A stretch of DNA of 64,000 nt from Brassica napus. Taxonomy: Eukaryota; Streptophyta; Magnoliopsida; Brassicales; Brassicaceae. Shown here piece after piece: positions 48,090-61,209 of the stretch. Under the pieces are notes generated by a model. That model worked only from the letters and a program-made list of their open reading frames with translations, did no database searches and had not been told where the DNA came from. Position numbers and translations under genes: made by a program. The stretch's first letter is position 1. Each line of letters begins with the position of its first letter. Location: the NCBI RefSeq assembly GCF_020379485.1, contig NC_063447.1, forward strand, positions 62,175,452-62,239,451. Direction: 5' to 3'.

Positions 48090-49554
48090 ATGTATCAATC
48101 AACGAACCTATCTTTCTCCTCCAGCTTCACCCACCGATCTCTCCTCGAACGACGATTCCGCCCCAGAAGACCTCCCAAACCCCTCTATTACACCCCTTCA
48201 TGCGTCTCCTCAGATCCCAAATCCTCCGACGATTCGATCGATCTCTCCTCGAAGCTCGTCTCCCTCCTCAAAGCCGTCCCGAACTGGTCAGACGGGATCA
48301 AGGAGAGGCGGATGCGGCAGAAACGATCCCTCTACACTCACGAGAACTGGGTCAGACACCGAAGCTCCCTTCGCCACCTCCGCCACGTGTCCTCCAGCGC
48401 GTCTTCTCGCGTCATACTCTCCTTGATCCCTCCCGTGTTCTTCTTCACCACCGTCGCCGTCCTCATCGCGGGTTACAACTCCGCCGTGGGGTTCGAGTTG
48501 TTGCCTAGCTTCTTCCCGGTGCTCCGAGCTTCTCCTCTACCCTATCAGCTCACGGCTCCGGCGTTAGCTCTGCTTCTTGTGTTTCGAACCGAGGCTTCGT
48601 ATTCGAGGTTTGAGCAAGGGAGGAAAGCTTGGGTTAAGATTATAACCGGAACCAATGATTTAGCTAGGCAGGTTGTTTCTTCCGTTAATGGTTCCTCCGG
48701 TGATGATGAGTTGATCATCAGAGATGCGCTTTTGCGTTACATTGCTGCTTTCCCTGTGGCTCTTAAGGTCTGCTGTTGTTAGTTACTTGTCATGCTTAGG
48801 TTTGGTTAGGTTGATGAAAGGTTGATTTGTTTATTGTGTAGTGTCATGTGATCTATGGTTCTGATATTGCTGATGATCTCCGGAGCGTGGTGGAAGAAGA
48901 TGATCTGTCTTTGATCCTTAAGTCAAAGCATCGTCCGCGCTGTGTCATTCAGTTTATCTCTCAAAGTCTTCAGCTTTTGAATCTAGACAGTACGAAGATA
49001 GATACTTTGGTAAAGCATCTTTCCATAGAGTTAAGATAATGAGGAAGTTCAGTGTTTTGTGCTCAAGTTAGATACTTTCTTTACAGGAATCGAAGATGCT
49101 GCAGTTACAGGAAGGAATTGGTGTGTGTGATCAACTCATGGGCATCCCGATTCCACTTTCCTACACACGGCTAACCTCGAGGTTCTTAGTCTTGTGGCAT
49201 CTTACACTCCCTGTTATTCTCTGGGATGATTGCCACTGGAATGTTGTTCCTGCTACTTTCATCAGCGCTGCGTCTCTCTTCTGCATTGAAGAAGTAACTT
49301 AACTCCTTTCTCCTTATCTACTCTTTTTGCTTGCCTCATTATCAGTCTTCTAATTTATGCTTGACAATATCCTACAGGTGGGTGTTCTTATAGAGGAGCC
49401 ATTCTCTATGCTAGCTTTAGACGAGCTATGTGACATGGTGCTTAGTAACATTGATGAAGCTGTTAAATCCGAGAAGGTCATACGCAATAGGATCATCGCA
49501 AAGAAAAGGATGCATGAGATTAAGCACTCATCAAATGGTTGGCATAAATCTTGA
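48090..49554 (+). CDS. Chloroplast bestrophin-like anion channel (VCCN/BEST type)
   Basis: Thylakoid voltage-dependent chloride channel homologue; the best-studied relative (VCCN1, At3g61320) tunes proton-motive force in changing light. Four GT-AG exons: 48090-48767, 48842-49009, 49087-49293, 49378-49554, giving 409 aa (410 recalled for At2g45870). There is a Ser/Arg-rich transit peptide to about residue 45. Membrane segments include RVILSLIPPVFFFTTVAVLI and LTAPALALLLVFRTEASYSR. The bestrophin signature FRTEASYSRFEQGRKAW is present, followed by DALLRYIAAFPVALKCHVIY and IPLSYTRLTSRFLVLWHLTL, then P-V-I-L-W-D-D and IEEVGVLIEEPFSMLALDEL. Complete. By position it is the BEST2/VCCN2 counterpart. 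Confidence 0.94.
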
Positions 49555-50077
49555 AGTCATTCTACTCTGCGTTTTCTCATAAACAGAGAGTATGTGATAC
49601 TTAACTTAGATTTGCTACTAGGTATTGGAATGTATAGCACGTAGATGTAGTAGACTGTAGTAGGGAAACATCACCTTGTTGTTTATATATCTTCTTTGTG
49701 TCTGTGTGTACTCTGTTGTTCTTGTACATATGCAGTTTCTTTAAGCGCCTCTTAATGAACGTTGTGTACTATAGCTAACAAATGATCAGATGGTTTAGAC
49801 AAAGCCACATGAGATGTTCCTCTTATTTAAGTTCAAGCCTCGTCTTATTCATCCTCATATAGCAAACATACAGCTAACATTCACAACAGAACTCAAAACT
49901 CTACAGAAGACAAAATGGAAAAAAGAACAAAAACAAAAGAAACGTTTGTTGCAGTACTAAAAGCTGTGGTTGTGTATCTACACAAGTAGGGAAGCTCGTG
50001 GAAGTGGAAGTGAAACTATACAGAGTAAACAAGGGAGCCTCTTGACCATCATGAGTGTCTTTCTAGTAAGCACAGGT
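49555..50077. other. Convergent 3' flanks, bestrophin and TRM13-like
   Basis: 3' UTRs only. BAM7 and ROPGEF4, which I expect between these genes from Arabidopsis, are not here. Confidence 0.5.
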
Positions 50078-52407
50078 CTACTTTCTGGTACTGACTGTTG
50101 ACTGAAACAAGTCTGTGCAGCTGCTGCTGATGATCTCTTCTAATAGTTCATCAAGGATTATCTCACCTGTTTGAGAACCAATGCAGCCGATATCAAACCT
50201 GAGGTCCATCCAGTTCCCAGTCCTAGCCAGGTCTTTCTTGACTATCTGGTCCAACGTGTGCGGAGAAGACAGAGGCAAGAGATGCCAGTGAACCTCTTCT
50301 TGCACCACTTCAACAACATTCTCCATGTCTGGGCCAAACCTGACTTCAGGTTTGGCGAATGAGATCCAAGGGCCGTGCCCACTGAACTCCATGAGAACTT
50401 CATTGATACAGTCAAAGAGGAGTCTCTTGTTGCTGCAGAAGTTTGTAGGATAGAACTCAATGTCATCCACTAGCGCCTCCTCAAGAACCTGCTCCAAATA
50501 AAAGGATCTCACCAAAAGCTCTTCCCAGTTCAACTCTGAGGATTTGACCACTGCTTGAATGTATGCAAGTGCCAAGTCTTTGTCATCCATTCTAGTTTTG
50601 ACTTCACTGTCTTTCTCTGATCTTGGAGAATCAGGATCGTTGAAGCGTATGCAGCGTGGCTGCAACCGCCTTTCGACTGGTTAAGTCAGTGAAAAAAGGT
50701 CAGAAACTGAGCTCTGAACAAAGGTTTGATTAAAATACTCAACTGGTTTTAGCAAGGCAATACCTGAAGAGAGCCTGGAGGTGTTTGGACTTGTGTCATC
50801 ATCTGTAAAGAAAGGCTCAAGAACAGACACAGGACTTGACTTCCCTGGCACATCAGTTGCATTGTCTTGGCACTCAGACACAACCTTCTCCAGTGGTTGT
50901 ATCTGGTCATGAGTTTCAAGCTTCTCTTCATCAGCATATGCATCTTGGTGTACAATGGAAGAGCTAACTGCTTCAGACAAAGAATCCAATACAGTCTTCT
51001 CTTCCTCTCTGGTGTCTAAACCGCCCGCTGATTACACATTAAAATACATTTAGTTTCACATTCTGCCAAAGCTAAGAAAGAATCAGTTCATAAGAAAAAG
51101 AATCACCTCCGGAACTAGTAGAAGCTGTTTCTCCATGTTTGGTTGAATCTTCTGAGCTGCATTGTTGAATATTTGGTTCCTCGGTTATCTCATGAGCCAG
51201 TGTCACTCTTGGACTGGTCTCTGGTGTGGAGAACTCAGGGAGAGCAAGAATCTTCCCAAGGATTCTTGGTACTTCTTTATCAGGTGAGTTAACATCTGCA
51301 TCTCCCTGTGCAAGCATTTCAGATAGATGTTTCCTGGCTGCAATGTATATGCCACACACACTCTTCTTGGAATCTTCACTGCCATTGATAGTAGTAGTCT
51401 CTTCAGCTGAAACATGCCGCCTGGAGCTAGTCTCTAACTCCTCTCCCAGACAAGAGTTTTGACTTATGATGTCAGATGACAATGCATCAGGATCATTGCA
51501 TGGATTCTTCTTAGCAGAAGATTTTAGTCTTCTTCTTCTGATGATCCTACTGAGAATGAAGGAACTCCCCCTTTTGGACTTGTTGCATGTAGCTTGTGTT
51601 CCAGGTGATGAACCAAGATCCAAGCCAATTGGCTCTGGCTTCAAGATTACAATTGTTTGTGTGCATTGGGAGCTTCTCTCTTTGATTCTCTGAGAATCTC
51701 CTGAAGCTGGAGAAGTACCAATCTCCCGGAATGATCCTTCTTTAGACTCCAAGAACTGAGATGCATCCACCTCAGTGTCCTTCTGAGTCTGAGCTATCAA
51801 CCGCTTTATCAACTCACTGAACTTCTCTTCTGAATCATCATCGCTCTGAGAAATTCTAGGACACTGATCATCTGATTTCTTATCTGCATGATCATCAACA
51901 TCCTCACTTCCTTTGCTGCATGTTCTACTTCTCTTCTTCCCATTTCTCTCCTTTGTCTTTCCTCTTCTGCATTCAATAGTCTCTTCTTCAGTGAGGTTCT
52001 TGACACTCTGCACTCCAGCTTCACTCTCCTGAGATAACAACACAAACAATCTACATCAGTTTCTTACTCCTCACAGCAATAAAAAAAAAAGGTTTGATTC
52101 TCAAATCCAGGACCTCAAAGTCACAGTCACAGGTAAACTGCTTCTCCACCTTACCTGCATTGTTACATTAACCAACAAAGTGAGAATCCTTTTTTTTTTT
52201 AAGTTTCAGACACATTTTCTTGATGATGTCCCAAAAGAAAAGAAAATAAAAACTCAAACCTATGATGCGTTTGCTACCACGTTTCTTATCCATCAAAAGC
52301 TTGTGAATAGATCCACCGTGTCTGAAATCAAACATGTTGTTCACAAACATCCAGACACATCCTATCCCTTCTCTTGAAAGATGTCTTCTACATATCTCTT
52401 TCTCCAT
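50078..52407 (-). CDS. TRM13: TON1-recruiting-motif (TRM) family protein with DUF4378
   Basis: Likely member of the TRM superfamily, which brings TON1/PP2A complexes to cortical microtubules. Five GT-AG exons (high to low): 52407-52260, 52154-52114, 52028-51107, 51027-50764, 50676-50078, giving 657 aa. The N-terminus has CVWMFVNNMFDFRHG and HKLLMDKKRGSKRII, the usual start of this group. A long charged, Ser-rich middle includes SEEKFSELIKRLIAQTQ and IYIAARKHLSEML (conserved TRM segments). The C-terminal DUF4378 runs from DDKDLALAYIQAVVKSSELN to GWMDLRF-type NWMDLRFDIGCIGSQTGEII and ends DELLEEIISS. Exon 2 is only 41 bp and was placed from frame and splice sites. I recall At2g45900 as the counterpart. 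Confidence 0.87.
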
Positions 52408-53429
52408 TAAAACCTTCTTCTCACTTTTATCTACAGAACAGTAATTATAGAGAGAAAAAAAAAGAAGAGATACCAAAACTGTGAGTACAATCAAAGAATA
52501 ACCTGTCTGAATCAAAACTGATCTTTATATGATTCATTCATGCAGAAAATAAAATAAAAAAGGCATAAAGATTTAAACCTTTTTGGAATCTGATCCAATG
52601 CTTGCAAGAAGAGGAATGGAAAAATAAAGAAGTACCCCTACTCAGTACTCACTCATAGTTCAGCCTCCATTGTTAAGAAGAAATGAATCTTATAATAATA
52701 TTATGTTTTCACAGAGTTCACATAAATGCGGCTTAATATAATACTATAAGAAACTCACGAGAGTTAACGAAGCTCGAAGCACGAGAGTAGATGGTTTAGT
52801 CAAAAACGTGTCATCTAGTAGACCCACTTCCGACCAGAAAAATATTTATTTTAAGTAATACCCAGAGAAAAACCCTGAAAAAAATATAGATTTTTGATTA
52901 TGAAATTGACAATTGGCATTAATCTACATGAGTTTACATTGTAAACGACAATACCCAGATTATTTTATACAGAGGTTTCATCATTTACACGTATAATGTA
53001 GTATTAAACTAATAGTAGATGAAAAATCTAAAGTCAAGAGCTTATTTTGTCTGGTTCATTTCCCACATTTAAATAGAAATGAAATATTCACATTTAGTAT
53101 ATGCTCCTTAATATTTTTTTTAATTTGCCAAAAATGTGGATACAAACCATCGTAGTAGGTTATATATACTTTTACACATAAATCTATGTCACTGTAACTG
53201 TACATGTGTGTGAGTGAGTGACTGTATATGTAATAAATGAGTGTGACATGGTCGCTGAGTCGGTAGGTAATGGTCCTCCGTTGAGCCAAGTTGTACGAGT
53301 GGGTTACCGTACGGCGACAAATGTGTCGGGAAGGGTAAACTCGTCAAATTTTCACCGTTATTTATAGTATGAATGGAATAGTCAAGTGTTAAGTCCCAAT
53401 AATAGTATTGTTTAGTAAATACTTTAACC
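52408..53429. other. 5' flank of the TRM13-like gene
   Basis: Probable leader/promoter, then AT-rich sequence. No gene recognised. Confidence 0.45.
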
Positions 53430-54069
53430 TAGGTCTGGGCAAAATAACCGGAACCGAAGAACCGAACCGGAACCAAACCGAAATATCCGAAACCAGAACC
53501 GGACCAATACCCTCAAATACCCGAACGGTTCCTATATTTTTATATCCGAAATAACCGAACCGAACCGGAACCGAACCGAGAACCAAACGGGTACCCGAAT
53601 ATATAAAAATATTAATTATATATACATATAACATCATTAAATATATATTTTAAATTTAAAATTCTATTAAAAGTATCTGAAAATAGTTGAGGATAACTAA
53701 ATTATTATAAAGTATCCAAACTACCCGAAAGTATCCGAAAGTATCCGGATAGTTTTATCCGAAATATCCAAAGTAATCCAAAATATCCAAAATTTTTATG
53801 TAAATCATCTTAATTATTTGATATTTTACCCTAAATAACCGATATTTTATCCAAATTATCCAAACTACCCGAACTATCCGAACCCGAACCAGATCCAAAT
53901 GAGAACCGAACTTTTTCCGGATATTTTCCGGTTACTACATTTACTATCCGAACCGAACCGAACCGAAAATAGGTCAAGTACTAAATGGATCCTCTAGCTC
54001 CTATCCGAACTACCCGAAACCCGAAATACCCGAACCGAACCAAACCGATACCCGAAATGCCCAGGCCTA
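53430..54069. mobile_element. hAT-like element, 640 bp, filled with CCGAAC-type words
   Basis: Ends are TAGGTCTGGGCA and (inverted) TAGGCCTGGGCA, 11 of 12 alike. A perfect 8-bp duplication CTTTAACC flanks it (53422-53429 and 54070-54077). The interior is built from short CCGAACCGG, TACCCGAA and TATCCGAA words around an A/T core. Confidence 0.85.
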
Positions 54070-56684
54070 CTTTAACCCCTAATAAATGTCCTCAGCCGTG
54101 AGCACGATCGTTGGATATAACAAAAAATATTTTGCAGAATTTATAAGTGGTGAAATTATCAGAATCAATATATATATATACTAGCAGAATTGTGAACTTT
54201 TATTATTAATCGTAATTATAGAAAATGTTGCGGTTGATAAAAAATGTGGAATCAGAACATGTTTGGTCATTTTATGAAGTATGACCTACCAAAAGCGAAA
54301 TAGATTATTGCACTAGTATTCTTGCCGTGTTATCATTTGTTTTGTATATAAGTAAGTTAGTATATGCATGGCTAATGAAATATTTGATAAAATGTTGGAA
54401 ATATGTGGAATAGTGCCAAACGGATTCTCACGATTGTCAAATTCCATTTATAAATATTTGGACATCTGTATAGTATTATTATCATTAGGATAATTACAAC
54501 AACGATGTTGATCCTTGTTTGGACCACGCCCTCTGTGCTCCCTTTGCCAGTTTTGATACGTGTGTGTGGATCCATACACATAAATATTTCTTACAACAAT
54601 ATAATACAAAATGGTTTTTGTATCTTTTCTCTCGTCGTTATGCATGCACCAGTTCAGTAGTTGTGATGTCCATTTATGATTTTATCTTAGTCCAATGAAG
54701 TGAAAAAGAATGCAGCCTCGTCACGCTATAACGTTCAATCAATATATATTTATTATCATGATAACTTTTTATTTTTTATAGTAGTACCAAGATAAAAGAC
54801 AAACGCCATTAACAAATGTGCGTGCAATGAAGATCATGAAAACAAAAGGACCAATGTTTCTTGTATACTACTTACACATGACAACAGATGAAACGACGAT
54901 ACTGTGGAGGATTACGAAGCATATAGTACTCACGGTCACAGACCTTTTCGCCTCTCTTGTCCTAGAGTGCATGTGAAGGCTTCTTTTGTGCATCGCTTTC
55001 ATGGCCAAGCAATGTTTCGTTGTTCTTGTTCGTTCTTAGGTACCATCGCCGAGTTAATTACTTAAACTGGAATTTAAATGGATGGAAATAGCAAGTTCGA
55101 AAGCTAACAAAACGTTTTTAGTTGCGTCATGTGTAATTAAATGCATTATAGTTTTCTTGACTTTTGAGATTATATAAAGTTTTTGTTGTGGCATGTTAAT
55201 TGTATAGAGATTTGTCATCATATATAATGTTCTACCTAACAGAAAAATGATAGAATAGTCTTATAAAATAAGTATGGAGCGGTTGGTTGCCATATTATAA
55301 CTCTATCTAGTCACCACATTAATTTTAGTTTAGGGTGTTTGGTAACATAACTAATCATCATGAACAGTCGATGATGATAGCGTAAAAAACAATGATATGC
55401 ATTATCTTCAAACTTAATCATCTTCGGTGTTGATAACCATATGCATTATCCCATAATACGCAGAGGGCTACGGCAAATCGAACACTTAAGGCTACCTAAA
55501 CAAGAAAAAGAAAAATATCAAACCAAAATGCTTAGCCATTTCAAGTTCTAAAACCAAACCTTTTGGATTCAGACTGCTAAAAACAAATGTTTGGATTTGG
55601 ACGTAGAACTCAAACCGGGCTTAAATGGTATAGTAAGGCCCGTACATCATATGGTCCATTTAGTATAACTTTTCAACTTTCATTTAGACCCTCAATGCCA
55701 CTAAAGACTAATTAGTGATTTTTCCAGCTAAATAATGTTATTGATATTTTTTTTTTTTGCTAAATTTTGGAATAATGTTATCAATAGCATGTAATGTTAT
55801 TGATATTAAAATAAGTTTTAAAAATTTTGTAGTATAGAGGTTTTTTTGACTGATAGTATCTACAAATTTCTATCTCTTCCATAGCATGAAAATATTAACA
55901 TAAAAGTTACCAGACTCAAGTGTGACTTCTGTTTTTGTACTTACTCATAATGCATAATGCAATCCTTCTTTTTTGAAACAAACATATGACAACCGAGATG
56001 ATTCATGTAGGAAATTTGATTCTTAGAAAATGTTAAGAATTTCAGTTATCGTGAAGACTAGTCATATTCAAATAACGTTTTTAATTATTTTACTAACATG
56101 ATCAAACGTGCATTAACAAATTCAAATTGCAGTTTAAGATAAACGCTTTCGACGAATGAATAACGAGATGCTACATTCCCAAACCGTATATCCTAAGTTG
56201 AAATATTCAACGATAAAATATAATTAATTTTCAGTTTTCTCTTCAATTAATATTTTGGCTAGTTGATAAACTAGCATAGTTGTGGATGTGCCTCGCCTGT
56301 CTTCATATAACGAGACAACCTTTTATATATTTTTAAAACCCTGTCAATTACGTAATAACGTAATATTCAATAAGAAAATAAAATTCTATTACGGCCCCAC
56401 GAAAATATATACAATTCAAATGAAAATGACAAGGGAATAGGCATTTTCAGGAATATCCCCAGTATTTTACATTATATAACATGGTACAACCACACACGGC
56501 ACATTAACAATTCAACTAGTTCTAAATTTATCGGGAAAAAAAAATCTTCAATTATATTTTCATCTGTATCAATAGTTATAAGAAGATCTTTTCCTCATCA
56601 ATATCCCAAGAGACAAAATACTTAAATATTCATAAGGACAAGATAACATATTTTTGAAAAAAAACAAAGGAAAGTTGCAAAATA
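54070..56684. other. Gene-poor AT-rich stretch
   Basis: No coding gene, RNA gene or element with readable ends was recognised. Confidence 0.45.
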
Positions 56685-56930
56685 AAAGGTATATATTGAA
56701 GTTTAGATATATTTTTATATAATTAGTAAATTTAACTTGAATGATTATTCTGACTAAACATCTAAAAATACACCATATACAACAAAAAAAGACAAATTCA
56801 CTATGCTTCTATGATTTGATAAAACTAAAAAAAACTTGCAAAAAAGAAAAGGTATATATATTGAAGTTTAGATGTATTTCCATATAATTAGGAGATTAAA
56901 TTTTAATGATTAGTCTGACGAAAACATACT
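56685..56930. repeat. Diverged direct repeat, spacing 163 bp
   Basis: GGTATATATTGAAGTTTAGA near 56688 and GGTATATATATTGAAGTTT near 56851 start two similar stretches, both continuing through ATATAATTAG and a TGATTA..TCTGAC block. Confidence 0.7.
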
Positions 56931-57018
56931 CCATCAATTACAGTGGACAATTAAAAAGCAAATTTATCTTATGATTAAGTACACGTGTCATCAATCGGTT
57001 AAAGTAGGACCCTCCCAC

Positions 57019-57026
57019 TATATAAG
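57019..57026 (+). promoter_or_regulatory. Probable PUB33 TATA box
   Basis: TATATAAG in a CCCACTATATAAGTACT context, about 510 bp before the ATG. The leader between is CT-rich and probably contains a 5' UTR intron. ACGCCGTCGTTT lies within it at 57191-57202. Confidence 0.6.
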
Positions 57027-57537
57027 TACTACCGTGCGCTTGCACACAGTAGAACAGTCTCTGTCTTCTTCTCTTGATACTCTCATTTTTTTTCAAACCA
57101 CGTCACGGTTTGAGCACCCAGGCACATTCACAAATCGCCAGGAAGCTTCTTCTTCGTTTTGGTACGTACATACAAATCAACTGCATCAATACGCCGTCGT
57201 TTCTTCTTCTCAATTTCAATTGATTTCCACTCACTCAGAAATTTCCGAGAAAAAATAAAACAAAAATTCAGTTTCTCAGTTTCATGTCTTGCTTGCTTGT
57301 TGTTTTGTCCGAAAGACTTTAAAACTTTTTGGTCAATTCATTTCGAGTCCATAGTCTAGGGTTTCACTATGATTCGTAAAGCGTCTTGCTTTGCTCCGTA
57401 GTCAATAAAGTCAATCACTTTTTTGAGTTCGCTGCTTGTTGATTCGTGTTCTTGTTTGAATTCTTAGTGTCTTTGTTTGTTGTTTGTTGTAAAGTTGAGA
57501 CCTTTGAGCATTTGGAGAGAGAGTTTTTTTCACACCG

Positions 57538-60500
57538 ATGGCTTTGGTGACTCCAATTCCAGCTATGAGCGAAAGAGCTGGATCCATGAGATTCCATGGC
57601 ATAACCACAACTAGCCCTGGATCGAGGTCTAGCAGGAGCAGCGCCACGGAAGAGCCTGTCTCGCGTCTGATAGAGGAGAAGATCTTCGTCGCTGTTGATA
57701 AACACGTGGCCAAGAGCAAGTCTACACTCGTCTGGGCGTTGCAGAACACTGAAGGGAAGAAGATTTGCGTTGTTCATGTTCATCAACCTTCCCAAATGAT
57801 CCCAGTTAGTAAGTACTCCCCTAAACCCTTTTGCCTTTGGATTCAAAGGTTGAGCCTTTGTAATGTTTTTTTCTTCGTTGAACCTTTTCCTAGTGGGAGC
57901 CAAGTTTCCAGTGAGTTCTGTGAAGGAGGAAGAAGTCAAGGTTTTCCGGGAAAAGGAAAGGGAGAAAGTGCATATGATTCTAGACGAGTACCTCCGTATA
58001 TGCCACCAGAGAGGGGTATGTATTGCTATTGTTTTAGTACTTTTGATGTTAATGACAAGGAGAGTAGTTTTGTTTCATTGGCTTTACCATTAGGAACTAT
58101 ATTTGCCTTATGTTATTGAGATATGATTTGTAGGTGAGGGCAGAAAAGATGTTTATTGAAACAGAATCCATCGAGAATGGGATTGTGCAACTTATCTCGG
58201 AGCTGGGGATTAAGAAGCTTGTCATGGGAGCAGCAGCTGATAGACACCATTCTAAGTATGGTCTTTTCCTAAGACCTTTGCTGCTTAATGTTAAGCTAGA
58301 TGGACTTCCAACCTAAAACCAATTGGTGATAAGTGGAGTGGTCCATCTATCTTATATATTACTTAGGATCTCTTTCCGATGTGGGACACTTTGTGTCTAA
58401 TACTTAACGCTGAATCAACTCTTACAGAGCTGTGTTTGCTTTCCTTAACTTACAGGAAAATGACTGAACTCAAGTCAAGGAAAGCCATCTTCGTACGCCG
58501 AGAAGCTCCTCCTCCTTGTCAAATATGGTTTACTTGCAAAGGATACTTAATACATACAAGGTATTGGCTACTTCAATTTGATAATGAAAAGGATATGTGA
58601 CTGCTTATTACTTGAATTTAATGTGATACTATTTACCATTTCAGGGAAGCTGCGGATGATGGTGAATCAGAATATGTTGCATCTCCGCGTCCTTCCATAA
58701 GCGCAAACGATCTGCTTCAAGCTCTCTCTAGACCAGAGACTGGTTCAGTTCAACGACTAGGAAGCAATGGAAGTTCAACTGAACACAGTGAGAGAGTGTC
58801 AAACGGTTCGTTGAATACTACTGATGATGAGGAGAGAGACTTTGACGGTAGTGGAGTAAGGGGAAGTGCAACGGTTATGAGTACAGTTGATGAGAACTCT
58901 GGCCGCTCATCTCCTTCCAACTTTCCGGTATGTCATCATGTATTTGGTATATTGATTTGTGTATATCTCACATTCTAAGCTGTCCAACACACTGTGTTCG
59001 TTGTTGCAGGATGGAGTGGATGATTCATTTCATGATAAAATCCGACAAGCTACGTCAGAGGCTCAAAGTTCAAAACGAGAAGCTGTTGCAGAGACTGTTA
59101 GGCGTCAGAAAGCTGAAAAGAATGCACTTGATGCAATCAAAAGGGTGAGTTTCCTTTCAAATGTAAATTGGTTAGCAGCAATGTTAGTTTTTTTGGAAAT
59201 GGTTGATAGATATTCTAGTTGGATCTATAGACTATACTGGACCATTATGTTTGGTTGTGTATCACTCAAAGAGATTAGTAAGCTTTAGGCTATGCATGGT
59301 TTACAAAATCGGTTTAGGCGGCATATTGGTCTTAGCCGAAACAATTTTCTTAAAATCCGATTTGTACGATTTAAATCGGTTTAAACCATTTTAAATTGGT
59401 TCAAACCGTTCTAAATCAATCTAAATCGGTTTAAATCAATCTAATTTAGTTTAAATCTGTTAAATTAAGTAATAATGTTAGTACAAATCCACAAATTTAT
59501 TTATTGTCCTTTGTTTTGTATATCTAATTTTGATAATTCATCAAAATAATTTTATAACTAAGTCCAAAAACTAAAATATCTTATATATATATATATATAT
59601 ATAATTAATCAATTCATTTACATCTAGAAATTAATATTGTTCTGATAATATTGCTAATGATTATAGGTTAAACAATCAGAAACTGCTTACTCTGAGGAGT
59701 TAAAGCGAAGGAAAGACACTGAGACAGCAGTTGCCAAAGAGAAAGAGAGATTCGTAACAATAAAAAAAGAACAAGAAGCAGTCACAGAAGAAGTCCAAAC
59801 CGCAACGGCACAGAAACATACGCTAGAGAACCAAATAGCAGAAGCTGATACTACAATGGAAACGCTAAACAAGAAGCTCGACATAGCCGTGAAGCTCTTA
59901 CAAAAGCTGAAAAGCGAACGAGAGGAGCTGCAGAGTGAACGCGACAGAGCCCTCAGAGAAGCTGAGGAGCTAAGAACTCTCGCCACAGAGACAACTTCAA
60001 CACTACAGCATCAGTTACTACCTCACTACTTCACAGATTTTTCATTCTCAGAGATCGAGGAAGCAACTAACCGCTTTGACTCCACACTAAAGATCGGCGA
60101 AGGAGGCTACGGAAGCATCTACGTCGGCACGCTGCGTCACACTCAAGTGGCTATAAAGATCTTGAATCCTAAAAGCTCACAAGGCTCCGTGGAGTATCAG
60201 CAAGAGGTCGAGGTGTTGAGCAAAACGAGGCATCCAAATATCATTACACTGATCGGAGCTTGTCCTGAAGGGTGGAGTCTTGTCTATGAGTATCTCCCCG
60301 ATGGTAGCCTCGAAGACAGGCTTACCTGCAATAACAACTCTCCGCCGTTATCGTGGCAAAACCGTGTCCGGATTGCAACCGAGATATGCGCGGCGCTTGT
60401 CTTCCTTCACTCCAACAAAGCTCATAGCTTAGTACACGGTGATCTCAAGCCGGCTAATATACTTCTTGATGGTAACCTCGTTAGCAAGTTGAGCGACTTC

Positions 60501-61209
60501 GGAACGTGCTCGTTAGGAAGAAGCAAGAGTGCGTCAACAGACCTCACGGGCACGGTTCCTTACTTGGATCCAGAGGCTTCTAGCAGCGGAGAGCTGACGC
60601 CGAAGTCGGATGTTTACTCGTTTGGTGTTATTCTATTACGCTTGTTGACAGGGAGACCTGCGTTGCGGATAGCAAATGAAGTGAAGTACGCGCTTGACTC
60701 CGGTTCTTTAAACAACCTTTTGGACCCTTCAGCTGGTGACTGGCCCTTTGTTCAGGCCGAGCAGCTCGCTCGCTTGGCGTTGAGATGCTGTGAGTCTGTC
60801 GGTGGGAATCGTCCTGACCTTGGGACTGAAGTTTGGAGGGTGCTTGAGCCTATGAGGGCTTCGAGCGGAGGATCTTCTTCTTTCCATCTTGGACGTAACG
60901 AGCAGCGCATAGCTCCTCCTTACTTCATTTGTCCCATCTTCCAGGTGACTATTATTACTCTGAAGGCTTATGTATGAGTTTCACTGAGAATAAAACTCAT
61001 CTTCTTTGTTGAAAACTTTATAGGAAGTGATGCAGGATCCACACGTAGCTGCGGATGGTTTCACATATGAAGCGGAGGCTATAAGAGCGTGGCTGGACAG
61101 TGGACATGATACTTCGCCGATGACTAATGCCAAGCTTTCTCACAATAGTCTGATCCCTAACCATGCTCTTCGTTCTGCAGTTCAGGAGTGGCTTCAACAT
61201 CATTGTTGA
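57538..61209 (+). CDS. PUB33: U-box receptor-like kinase PUB33 (UspA, coiled coil, kinase, U-box)
   Basis: Predicted cytoplasmic kinase and E3 ubiquitin ligase in one chain. Eight GT-AG exons: 57538-57808, 57894-58015, 58134-58255, 58456-58560, 58645-58927, 59010-59144, 59667-60944, 61024-61209, giving 833 aa (about 834 for At2g45910). The UspA-like domain is at about residues 45-200 (KIFVAVDKHVAKSKSTLVWA; LGIKKLVMGAAADRH). A Ser-rich linker and then a coiled coil follow (REAVAETVRRQKAEKNALDA to KLLQKLKSEREELQSERDRA). The kinase has GEGGYGSIYVG, VAIKIL, HGDLKPANILL, LSDFGT and PEASSSGELTPKSDVYSFG; Arg of HRD is Gly, so it is a non-RD kinase. The U-box is PPYFICPIFQEVMQDPHVAA, DGFTYEAEAIRAWL and HALRSAVQEWLQHH. 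Intron 6 (522 bp) holds a dispersed repeat and a TA run. Confidence 0.95.
59298..59585 (+). repeat. Dispersed repeat in PUB33 intron 6 (copy B)
   Basis: Same element as at 33345-33594, here on the plus strand and again in the sense direction of its host gene. It is rich in AAATCGGTTTAAA-type words at one side, with TAGGCGGC near its start. It is followed by a TA microsatellite (59581-59603). Confidence 0.75.

Noticed and set aside
48017..48508. 163-codon frame overlapping bestrophin exon 1
   Set aside because: Pro/Arg/Ser-rich shadow frame; bestrophin reads in another frame with its transit peptide and membrane segments.
59581..59603. TA run in PUB33 intron 6
   Set aside because: Ordinary microsatellite.
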